A stretch of DNA of 64,000 nt from Akkermansiaceae bacterium (GTDB taxonomy: Bacteria; Verrucomicrobiota; Verrucomicrobiia; Verrucomicrobiales; Akkermansiaceae), in the NCBI GenBank assembly GCA_024233135.1, contig JACKPZ010000002.1, forward strand, positions 218,874-282,873, read 5' to 3'. The first letter of the stretch is position 1. The number at the start of each line of letters is the position of its first letter. Below, piece by piece: positions 40,101 to 48,300 of the stretch. Both the position numbers and the translations under genes were made by a program. The notes beneath the pieces were generated by a model that did no database searches, was not told the DNA's origin, and worked only from the letters and a program-made list of their open reading frames with translations.

Positions 40101-42880
40101 TGCGAAACCGTGCGCGGAAAACGCGCGGGGACGTATCCCCCGGGCGCCACGATCTGATAGAGAAGGTTCACCTGCCCGACGCCTTGCGGGTCGGTGACCT
40201 TGGCGGTGACGACGATCGGCCTGCCGGACGCCGGTTGTTCCGGCGAGTGCCCCACCTGGCGGATCTGCGGTGGAGCGTTCGCCGCGAACACGGAGTTCGC
40301 CTCGCCGGGCGTCGGCACGTTCACCGAAGAGCTCTCCGGCCGGATGAGTTCCATGTCGAAGCCGAGATCCGAACTGCCGATCGTGCCGTTGACCACCTGC
40401 ACGGCCACTGTGTTGACACCCTCGATGAGGAAGGTGGAGGCATTGGAGATCGTCTGTTCATACCACAGACCCTCGGTATCGGAGTCGGAGGCGGCGAACG
40501 TCGAGATCGTCGGCTCCGTGGTGTTCATGTTCCGGTATGCGACGAGGTTGCCGTTGATCCAGATGACGCATCCATCGTCCTTGCAATAGCGGAGCAGGAG
40601 GGAGGACGGCACCTCCCCGGGCGCGATGGTGAACTGCTTGCGGAGGAAGACGCAGCGGTAGTTGTAGCGCATCCCGGAGATCACCGTGTTGAGAGGCAGG
40701 CTTCCCGCGCTACTTGAGATATCTCCATAGCCGATCGGCGAGACATACGAATTCCACGTCCCGTCTTCAGAGAATCCCGTCTGCCGCCAGAGAGCGGAGG
40801 GGCTCGACGCCTCGGTCACCCCCGTCCGCCATTTCCAGCCGCCCGATGCCGCGGTGATGTATCCGAGCTCCGGGAGATCGCCGGAAGAACCGGACGCCCG
40901 CCACGAGCCCGCGAGATTGTTGTCGAGCGACGGATGGACCAGCTCCATCGAAGGGCCCGCGCCACCGGCGGACACCGGCCATGGAAAGGTGGAACGGAAA
41001 TCGACCTCGTCGACCCCGGCGCCGGACGCGTCGACAAGCTTGAGTTTCTCGCCATCGCCCGAAAGTTTCCCCAGATAGGGTCCGAGCGGCACGTAGCCGA
41101 ACTCGTTGAGAAACGCGCCCGGATCCTGCGCGACGACCAGATAGCCGCCGGCCGGAATGTTTGTCGACGCGGGAAAGACATATTCAATCCCATCGACGAA
41201 CCCCCATCCCGAAAGATCGACCGGCCCGCCCGTCGGATTGTGAAGCTCCACGAACTCCGCGCGCGTGTTGTTCGCCGGGTCGTAGTGGATCTCGTTGATC
41301 ACCACGCCCTGCGGCGGATCCACCGCGGCCAGCGCGATGACCTGCTCGAAACTCCGTCCCGTGCTGTCCGTCACGCGCACGCGGATCGTAAACGAATTTC
41401 CCGCCTGACCGGCGAATCCCGTTGTCGCGATGAGCTGGTGGCCGCTGATGATGAACAACCCGTTGTCATCATCCCCGGTGCCGGCCACGAGTTGGTAGCT
41501 GTGCGTCTCGCCGTAATTCGGATCGTCCGCCGTCAGGTTCGCGATGAAGGATCCGTCCACCGACGAGCTGGCGATCACCGAGTTGGATATCGAAACGTCC
41601 GTGGGATCCGACGGCGGAGGGTTCACAAGGAGGGTGATGGTGGACACGCCCGACCAACCGTAGCCGTCGCTCGCGCGGAAAGAGAAGGAATCCCCACCGT
41701 GGTATCCCGGCTCCGGCGTGTAGGTGAGAGCCGGCGCGGTTCCCGTGAGGGAGCCGTGTTCCGGACCCGCCGTGATCTCCCATGCGAATCCCCCCGCGGG
41801 TGGATTCGGATCGGAAACCACCAGGTTCACGGCCGAGAAGGAGTCCTGGGCGACGGTCACGCTGCCATCTTCCGTTTCCGGCAGGCCGGGCAGAACGGTC
41901 ACCGTCACGCTCGCGGATGCCGAGGCCGCGCCACGGCCGGCGGTGAGCGTGTAGGTCGCCGTTTCCGTGGGGACGATGACCACCGGACTGCCTCCCGAGA
42001 CATCCACCAAAGGTTCCATCGCGAGCGAATCCTCGCCGGAAACATTCCACTCGAGCGTCACCGGATCGCCCCGGTAGACGGCGGTGCTGGAGGCGCGCAG
42101 GCCGTCGAGAAGCAGCGGTTCGAGCCCGAATGCGGCGGCTTCCGAGGAGAACGCGTCCATCACCTCCGCCGCGCCGAACGCCGTGTCATACACCCTCAGC
42201 CGCGCGATGGTGAGACTGCCGTTGATGGAGGTGACCCCGCCGGAGGGAGTCGATTGCGCGCCCACGCGGATGGGCAGGGCGCCACCCGAGGTGGAAACCG
42301 CCCACGTCGCCAAGGGACCGACCGGCTTGGACGTCGAGAGCACTCCATCGGTGTAGGCGTTGAAGTCGCCACTGGCGCTGTCATACACCCACGTGCAACA
42401 AGTCCATGCGCCCGTCTTCTCCTTGTTCGCCCAACCCACATCTCCCGTCCCCCATCCGCCGTAACATCCCCACGTGTCGTGGTAGCCGTGGAAGAACGCC
42501 GCCAGCGATTTGTCGGGGCCGTCGCGACGCCCCCATGCGACCACCGTTTCCTCAGGACCCGCCGATGGATTGTAGAGCCATGCGATCACCGTCCGGTCGC
42601 CATCGCCGGTGAGCGATACCGGCGCGTTCGGACCGAGATACCAGTCACTCGAGCCGTTCAAGGTCACCCCATTCACCCCCGCGACGGTGGTGACCGAAGG
42701 CGTGGTCGAGCCGCGGGTGAAGTTGCCCGTTAGATCTCCGGTGTTGGTCCATGTGACGAGCGGACCGTTGGGCAATGAGGTGGCGTCCAGCACGACGAGC
42801 TCGGTTCCGGAGACACCGGAGGCCATGGCGAAGAGCACGGAGCACGTCACCCCGCGAAGGCGATGGGAAGGGGGTTTCAT
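37172..42880 (-). CDS. Large secreted CotH-kinase/lamin-tail domain protein (1)
   Basis: 1902 residues from ATG 42880 (MKPPSHRLRGVTCSVLFAMASGVSG signal peptide; the upstream in-frame ATG at 42922 is less likely). Order: concanavalin/LamG-like domain (residues about 25-235), Ig-like segments, a cadherin-like stretch, lamin-tail domain 1 (VVINEIHYDPANNTRAEFVE, about 525-640), a jelly-roll region, then a CotH kinase-like domain (about 1080-1480), and lamin-tail domain 2 (NLMITEVMYNPAG, about 1608). CotH proteins are secreted protein kinases of an atypical fold; the metal-binding string here is FLPYDWDASFG near residue 1337. The C-terminus ARFIRLRVVLE matches that of other surface proteins in this window. 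It is divergent from the VTC operon. Confidence 0.85.
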   Translation of the reverse strand: MKPPSHRLRGVTCSVLFAMASGVSGTELVVLDATSLPNGPLVTWTNTGDLTGNFTRGSTTPSVTTVAGVNGVTLNGSSDWYLGPNAPVSLTGDGDRTVIAWLYNPSAGPEETVVAWGRRDGPDKSLAAFFHGYHDTWGCYGGWGTGDVGWANKEKTGAWTCCTWVYDSASGDFNAYTDGVLSTSKPVGPLATWAVSTSGGALPIRVGAQSTPSGGVTSINGSLTIARLRVYDTAFGAAEVMDAFSSEAAAFGLEPLLLDGLRASSTAVYRGDPVTLEWNVSGEDSLAMEPLVDVSGGSPVVIVPTETATYTLTAGRGAASASASVTVTVLPGLPETEDGSVTVAQDSFSAVNLVVSDPNPPAGGFAWEITAGPEHGSLTGTAPALTYTPEPGYHGGDSFSFRASDGYGWSGVSTITLLVNPPPSDPTDVSISNSVIASSSVDGSFIANLTADDPNYGETHSYQLVAGTGDDDNGLFIISGHQLIATTGFAGQAGNSFTIRVRVTDSTGRSFEQVIALAAVDPPQGVVINEIHYDPANNTRAEFVELHNPTGGPVDLSGWGFVDGIEYVFPASTNIPAGGYLVVAQDPGAFLNEFGYVPLGPYLGKLSGDGEKLKLVDASGAGVDEVDFRSTFPWPVSAGGAGPSMELVHPSLDNNLAGSWRASGSSGDLPELGYITAASGGWKWRTGVTEASSPSALWRQTGFSEDGTWNSYVSPIGYGDISSSAGSLPLNTVISGMRYNYRCVFLRKQFTIAPGEVPSSLLLRYCKDDGCVIWINGNLVAYRNMNTTEPTISTFAASDSDTEGLWYEQTISNASTFLIEGVNTVAVQVVNGTIGSSDLGFDMELIRPESSSVNVPTPGEANSVFAANAPPQIRQVGHSPEQPASGRPIVVTAKVTDPQGVGQVNLLYQIVAPGGYVPARFPRTVSQVLADPKGERPVNPAFEDPSNWTTLAMVDDGSGADETAADGVFTAVVPGQSHRTLVRYRIEAEDIPGMSVRVPYADDESLNFACFVYDGVPDYTAATASVSSAGAGKVWSKAMLTSLPVYHWITRHEDMMTLQAYNSWEQFPNTGDASVLAARRAEEWEGAFVYDGVVYDHVVTRLRGGNSRYGDNIGRFTNGKRHYKFRFHRGNYFEARDENGNPYPAKRKRLAMNRMYENKGTNGWGMPEEIGATLWRTFGVPAAHTDWVHFRVIDGASEAPDQYNGDFWGLTQVVEEYESGFLENRGMEKGNLYKMSDWIWDADTQRRYQSPDMVSDGSEFNNIRDNLHGAQNPVWLDYYVNYDKWYRYSAVAEGIRHYDVFPYIHEDLRHALKNLAWYFEPTGPDPSRGRCWFLPYDWDASFGPNWNNGWEHANNALYGWDMSSDSAPSGASYVDKPAMKLEHRNVLREFRDLVWQEDQVNGLIDDRAAVISGFSQADQDRWRNAPLGSGTQNDDPLPWKIEDMKNFCFVGWNGSTGPAVGAGGRGAHLDSLADAADAAYLPAKPVISYTGDPAHPVNSLSFASTAFSDPQGAGTFAAMEWRIGEVEDPTAPGWDRDADFIMEYTPVWLSGELTTFSAALDLPAGAVKPGHTYRARVRMKDNSGRWSHWSAAYQFTATMPNDLEVLQQNLMITEVMYNPAGPPPASGEEQDFEYLELRNISSTVTLDLTDVRFTKGVDFDFAGSAVTSLPPGAFVLVVKSIAAFEERYGSGLPVAGEWEAEDNLSNGGEQIKLSYGAGTAIHDFEYDDIAPWPGAADGDGPAMALIDPFSAPDHALAQSWAAADASPGTDGAGDPFGDWLASQGATDPMQDALPGMSWLMMYAIGADLAADPMAALPAAGFADDVDGKHLTISFRRRIDAEQVSYIVETSTVLDGWQSGGGVVEETGVPMDNGDGTETVTYRVVPTVDEDDARFIRLRVVLE

Positions 42881-43082
42881 CAAAAATCTTTCGGAATGCG
42901 CGCGGCAGAACCCGACGGACACAGCCCGCCGGTGAAATTAGCGCCTAACACCGGCCAAACCCGACAAGAACCGCGAAAATTGCGGAGAAAATGATAATTT
43001 ACCATCATCGCCCACATAGAGGTCGACACGAATCTCCGGAATTGTGACGTTTTCGCCACCTTCAAATCGGAAGACCGTCTTC
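42881..43082. promoter_or_regulatory. Divergent intergenic region: CotH (1) / polyP polymerase operon
   Basis: This 202-bp gap separates two divergently transcribed genes and must hold both promoters. It is AT-richer than its neighbours, especially 42975-43010 (AAAATTGCGGAGAAAATG). It contains the short inverted repeat ATGAT-AATTTACC-ATCAT at about 42990-43007, a possible operator. No confident -35/-10 pair could be assigned. The layout suggests shared control of both transcripts. Confidence 0.4.
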
Positions 43083-43856
43083 ATGGACATCCGCAGATCA
43101 CGTCGCGAATTCAAGTTCCTTCTCCCCCCGGAGAAAGCGGAGGCGGTTTGTTCGGACATCCGCGGCATGCTGCCGGGAGACCGGCACGGCGACGGTGGTT
43201 CCTATCCGATCGTTTCGGAGTATTTCGACACCCGGGAGCATGACGCCTTCTGGGAACGCGACCGCAAGATCGGCAACCGACGCAAGCTGCGGGTCCGCAT
43301 CTACGGCACGGCGGGCGGCAGCATCCCGCCATCCGCATTCCTCGAAGTGAAACACAAGCAGGACGGTGTGGGCGTGAAGCGCCGCATCGCCGTGCCCGTC
43401 GCTTCCGTCACGCGCCCGGACTTCGACGTCCGCGAACTGCTCGAGGAAATCACGCCGATGCTGGACCGCAGGACGGATCGGTTGCTCGCGGAGGAGATCC
43501 AACTCCTGCTCGACAAACGCGGAGTGATCCCGGCGGTGCAGATGCGCTACGACCGCGTCGCATTCGAGGGCCCCGAGGGTGACGACGAGGTCCGCATCAC
43601 CTTCGACGAAGCCATCCGCTGCCGCGCGTATCGCAAGCCGCTCGCTCCGGACGACCGCGATTTCCCGATCGTCATCCTGCCCGCCGGCTCGCGGCTGCTG
43701 GAGGTGAAATTGTTCGGTGCGGCACCCTATTGGTTCCGGGAACTGATCGCCAGACACCGGCTCACACGTTCGCCGTTCAGCAAGTATTGCAGCGCGGTCG
43801 AGTGCGTCGCCCCCGGCATCGGCGGGCGGAACACCACGGCGAAAATGATCGCCTGA
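43083..43856 (+). CDS. VTC-domain polyphosphate polymerase
   Basis: 257 residues from ATG 43083. CYTH/triphosphate-tunnel fold of the VTC (vacuolar transporter chaperone) family, whose yeast member makes polyphosphate from ATP. Visible tunnel residues and motifs are RREFKFLL (basic and acidic pair at the N-terminus), VSEYFDTREHDAFWERD, RKLRVRIYG, SAFLEVKHKQDGVGVKRRIAV, EVRITFDEAIRCR, LLEVKLFGAAPYWFREL and SPFSKYCSAVE. It has no membrane spans of its own. The DUF4956 gene starts 13 bp later, so they form one operon. Activity on polyphosphate is inferred from the family; bacterial VTC proteins are poorly studied. Confidence 0.88.
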   Translation: MDIRRSRREFKFLLPPEKAEAVCSDIRGMLPGDRHGDGGSYPIVSEYFDTREHDAFWERDRKIGNRRKLRVRIYGTAGGSIPPSAFLEVKHKQDGVGVKRRIAVPVASVTRPDFDVRELLEEITPMLDRRTDRLLAEEIQLLLDKRGVIPAVQMRYDRVAFEGPEGDDEVRITFDEAIRCRAYRKPLAPDDRDFPIVILPAGSRLLEVKLFGAAPYWFRELIARHRLTRSPFSKYCSAVECVAPGIGGRNTTAKMIA

Positions 43857-43869
43857 AGAATCCGTTTTC

Positions 43870-44562
43870 ATGGAGCAGATACTCGAAGCATTCAAGGAAA
43901 CCATCGGCCAGGACAGCCCCACCGCCGTCGAGGTGGTGTGGGCGATGGCGTTGAGCCTCGTTCTCAACCTCGTCATCGGCACGGTCTACAAGGCGACCTA
44001 CCGCGGCACCCGATATTCCCAGGACTATGTCCAGACGCTGGTGATCATGGGCATGATCACCACCATCCTCATCATGGTGGTGAGCGGAAACCTCGGGATC
44101 GCCTTCGGCATGTTCGCCGCCTTCTCGGTCATCCGTTTCCGCCGCAACCTCGGCCAGGCGCGGGACCTCGGCTTCGTCCTTTTCGCCATGGCCACCGGCA
44201 TGGTCGTCGGCGCGCGGTTCTACTCGATGGCGATCCTCACGACGGTCATCGTCACCACCACCATCGCCTTGCTCACCCGGTTCAATGCCTACGCCCCGCG
44301 GCGGGCGTCGCACCAGATGCGCGTCCGGGTGACCAACGAGATCAACTACGACGACGCTTTCGCGCCGGTGTTCGCCGAGTTCACCGAATGGCACGAACTG
44401 AACACCGTAGAGACGGTGCAGGCCGGCATGATGACCGAACTGCGCTACGGCATCCATCTCAAGCAGGGAGTGAAACTCCACCAATTCGTCGAGCGGTTGC
44501 AAATGGCCAACGGCAACAACCGCGTATTGATCACATCGAAAGAAGGAGATTTGTATTCATGA
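43870..44562 (+). CDS. DUF4956 membrane protein
   Basis: 230 residues. Three or four membrane spans lie in residues 22-140 (EVVWAMALSLVLNLVIGTVY, QTLVIMGMITTILIMVVSG, FVLFAMATGMVVGARFYSMAI, LTTVIVTTTIALLTRF). FGMFAAFSVIRFRRNLGQARDLG joins them and is the signature of DUF4956. A soluble tail of about 75 residues follows (YDDAFAPVFAEFTEWHELNTVETVQAG). Proteins of this family are commonly encoded next to VTC-domain polymerases, as here. The likely role is a membrane partner or translocation channel for the polymer, but this is unproven. The stop overlaps the next start (ATGA). Confidence 0.86.
   Translation: MEQILEAFKETIGQDSPTAVEVVWAMALSLVLNLVIGTVYKATYRGTRYSQDYVQTLVIMGMITTILIMVVSGNLGIAFGMFAAFSVIRFRRNLGQARDLGFVLFAMATGMVVGARFYSMAILTTVIVTTTIALLTRFNAYAPRRASHQMRVRVTNEINYDDAFAPVFAEFTEWHELNTVETVQAGMMTELRYGIHLKQGVKLHQFVERLQMANGNNRVLITSKEGDLYS
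44541..44548 (+). promoter_or_regulatory. Strong Shine-Dalgarno site of prepilin-like gene
   Basis: AGAAGGAG lies 10 bp before the ATG at 44559, inside the end of the DUF4956 gene. Most genes in this window lack such a site. It fixes the start of the prepilin-like gene and suggests independent high initiation. Confidence 0.7.
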
Positions 44563-45323
44563 GAAACCCCGGGAAGCGACCAACCAGAGGCTGGACCCTG
44601 GTCGAAACGCTCATCACGGTGGCCATCGTGGCGGTGCTCGCCGCCATCGCGATCCCCGTCAACAAGTCGATCAAGGCCAGAGCCCACCGCAACCACGCGA
44701 TCGGCAAGCTCAAGACCTTGGGAACCGCGCTGGTCAGCTACACCACCGACCACAACGGCCGCCTGCCGATGGAGGACGCGCCCGGCTCGGACAGTTGGCA
44801 GGCCGCCGCCGACCCGGAGAACGCCGAGGCTTGGTACAACACGCTCCCGGAGCTGGTGGGCGCGGACGCGCTCGGCAAGCTCGCGAACACGCCGCGGAGG
44901 ATGTATGAGGACTCGTATCCGCTCTACCTCGCCGGCGCACCCTATCCGTCCAGCGACAAGAAACTGGGACAGCCGTATTTCGCCATCGCCATGAACAGCC
45001 GGCTCCAGCGCAAGGACGAGGAGGGCCTCAAGAAAGCCGGAACCCTCACCTCCATCCAGGACCCCCACCGCACCGTCGCGTTTCTCGAGCGCGGCATGCC
45101 GGGCGACAAGAAGACGAATCCCGGCCAGCGCGGCTTCGATGCCGGCCCCAAGGCCAACGCCCGTGCCTTCGCCGCCCGTTACAACGGAAAGGGGCTGCTG
45201 ATTTTCATCGACGGCCACGTCGAGATGTATTCCGTCTCCGACCTCATCAATCCCGCGGGCACCATCAAGTTTCCTCAAACGGACGTCGTCTGGACTCCCG
45301 ATCCGGACGAGGATCCGAATTGA
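44559..45323 (+). CDS. Prepilin-like (type II secretion/type IV pilin) protein
   Basis: 254 residues from ATG 44559. The N-terminus MRNPGKRPTRG-WTLVETLITVAIVAVLAAIAIPV is a type III (prepilin) signal: cleavage after Gly, Glu at +5, hydrophobic helix. Trp replaces the usual Phe at +1. The C-terminal region has FIDGHVEMYSVSDLI, the H-x-DG-like element common in Planctomycetes/Verrucomicrobia pseudopilins. It follows DUF4956 with a 4-bp overlap and precedes the second CotH protein by 28 bp. A prepilin-like gene inside a VTC/CotH cluster is unusual; it may be a secretion pseudopilin serving the flanking exported proteins. Confidence 0.85.
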   Translation: MRNPGKRPTRGWTLVETLITVAIVAVLAAIAIPVNKSIKARAHRNHAIGKLKTLGTALVSYTTDHNGRLPMEDAPGSDSWQAAADPENAEAWYNTLPELVGADALGKLANTPRRMYEDSYPLYLAGAPYPSSDKKLGQPYFAIAMNSRLQRKDEEGLKKAGTLTSIQDPHRTVAFLERGMPGDKKTNPGQRGFDAGPKANARAFAARYNGKGLLIFIDGHVEMYSVSDLINPAGTIKFPQTDVVWTPDPDEDPN

Positions 45324-45351
45324 CGAGGCCCGGGGGGAATCGATCCGCACC

Positions 45352-48300
45352 ATGAAACGCCGCATCCTCCCCGCAACCATCGCGCTCGCCCTCGGAGTTC
45401 CGGGTTGGCTCCCCACGGCCTCCGCCCAGACCGGCGAAGTCCTCATCAACGAGTTTCTCGCGTCGAACGATACGATCTCTCCGGACAACGCCGACTTCGA
45501 TGACTATTCGGACTGGATCGAGCTCCACAATCCAGGTGCCTCGGCGATTTCCCTCGACAATTACTATCTCACCGACGACCTCGCCGCGCCCACGAAGTGG
45601 CGTTTCCCGACCGGTTCCAGCCTTGCCGCGGGCGCCTATCTCGTTGTGCGGGCCGATGGTTTCAACGCCGGCCCCGGCGAAACGCATGTCCGCGGTTACT
45701 ACCCATGGGGCAGCACCCTCACCACGCGCCGCCACCACACATCGTTCAAGTTGAGCGCCGATGGAGAGTCCGTCGGGGTCTTCCGGGTCGACACTCCGCC
45801 CGTGGACACCACGCTCATCGCGAAACACGCGGTTTGGAAATACCGCGACACCGGCACCGATCCCGGTCCGGCATGGGCATCCGCAGGATATGACGACAGC
45901 GCGTGGTCCTCCGGCGCGGGACCGCTCGGCTACAATGATTCCTGGATCGCCACCACCGTCAGCTACGGACCGAGCAGCAGCAGCAAATACGCGAGCACCC
46001 AGTTCCGCCACCATTTCACGATCGCGGATCCGTCCTCCGTCGGCAACGCGCGCCTCAGCGTCATGGCCGACGACAGCGCCATCATCTATCTGAACGGCAG
46101 CGAGGTCGCGCGCCTGCGGATGCCCGCGGGCACCGTGGCCTACAATCAATACTCGGCACAACTCGCCCCCACCGAGAACGTGTATGAAACCATCGAGCTG
46201 TCCGGATTTCCCCTGGTCCCCGGTGACAACGTCCTCGCCATCGAGGTCCACCAGGAGTCCGCCACCAGTTCGGACCAGAGTTTCGACGTCGAGTTGAAAG
46301 CGGATGTCATCACCGTGCCCGCCGTGGAGGTGGACTCCGTCAGCTTTGGCGTGCAGACCACGGATGTCTCGCGCGGCCGCGTCTCCGGCGGCGGCTGGGC
46401 ATCCTTCGGCGTGCCCACGCCCGGCGCCGCCAACACGCCCGTCCCGCTCACCGAACCCTTCGCAACCTCGCCCGCCGTCACCGCCTCGGTGGACAGCGGA
46501 TTCTACGGGACCGCGCAGTCCGTCACCCTCTCCGGCGCGCCCGCCGGCACCATCCGCTACACGCTCGATGGCTCGGACCCGCGGTCCGACTCGTCCGTGT
46601 ACGCCGCACCGCTTTCCATCACCGCCACCACCATCCTCCGCGCCCGCGTCTTCGAAGATGGGAACATCCCGGGCCCCACGCTCACGCGTTCGTATTTCCT
46701 CGGAGCCGACACCACGCCGGGCCTGCCCGTTGTTTCCTTCGTCGCTGATCCGGAGACGCTCTTCGGCGATGACATCGGGATCTACGAGAACGACACCGCC
46801 TACGCCTTCAAAGGACGCGAGGTGCCGGTGCGCATCGAGTTCTTCGAGCAGGACAAGACGCCCGCTTTCGCGGTGAACGCCGGCACCCGCATCGCCGGCG
46901 AGAACATCTGGCTCAAGCCGCAGAAACCGTTCAACATCTATCTGCGCGGAAAATATGGCGATGACACCGTTCCCTATCAGCTCTTCCCCGGCGAGCCGTC
47001 CGCCACCATCACCGAGTTCAATCTCCGCAACGGCGGCGACGATTGGGAGGAAACCCTGCTCCGCGACGCGATGATGCCCTCCATCCTCAAGGGCCAGATG
47101 GATGCCGAGATGTATTCCTACCGCCCCAGCGTCCTCTACCTGAACGGATCCTTCCACGGCATCTACAACATTCGCAAACGCTTCGACTCCACCTACTTCG
47201 CCACCACCCACCACCTCGGCGCGGACGAATACGACCTCGTCCAATACGCACACGACGCGGCCGGAACCACCCGCCTGCTCGCCGACGGCGGTTCCACCGA
47301 CCGCTACGAGGCCTTCCTCGATTTCGTCACCACCCACGACCCCGCGGACCCCGCCGTCTATGCGCAGATCGAGGAGCAGATGAATGTGGATTCCTTCATC
47401 GACTACGTCGTGGCCACCGACTTCGCGTTCAACACGAGCTGGTCGCACAACCGCGAGTTCTGGTCCGGCCGCACCCCGGGCTCGAAGTGGGAGTGGATCA
47501 TCAACGACTTCGACCGCGGCTTCGACATCGACTCCATCAACTCCTCGTCCTCCAAGTCGCTCATCGACGATTTCGTCGCCGGCTACCCGCTCTTCCAGCG
47601 CATGGACAACAGCGGAGTCTTCATCAACCGCCTCATCCAGCGCTACGCCGCCCACGTCGGCAGCACCTTCGTCCCGCAGCGGTTCAACGACCTTTTCGAC
47701 GTCCTCATCGCCGAGCAGGAACCGGAGATCGCCCGCCACGTCGCGAGGTGGAACGCGAGCGGCGGATTCAGCGCACCCACGCGGCTCGCACAGATCGCCG
47801 AGATCAAACAATACGTCGTCAACCGCCCGTCCACCGCGCTCGCGCGGCTCCAGACCTATCTCGGCATCAGCCGGCCGATGGCGGCCCTCAGCTTCGCCGC
47901 CTCGCCCGCCGCGGGCGGCACGATCCGCGTGGCGGGCGTGGAAATGCTGCCGGCCTACAACAGCAGCGTCAGCCTCTTCCAGAACACGCCGGTCGAGATC
48001 CGCGCGGAGGCGGCGCCCGGATACTCGTTCGTTTCCTGGAGCAACGGCTCCACCGACCCCGTCATCACCGTCACGCTCAACGCCGCGATGTCCCTCACGG
48101 CGAACTTCGCGTCCGGCGCGGAAACCGTGCTGCCGTCCACCATCACCGCGCCCACGACGCTCGGCGCCGCCGGCTCGCCCTACGTCATCGATGGCGAGCT
48201 CGTCGTCGAGTCCGGCGCCACCCTCACCATCGACCCCGGGGTGACCGTCCGCATGGCGCCCGGCGCCGCCATCCGCGTCCACGGCACGCTCGCCGCGAAC

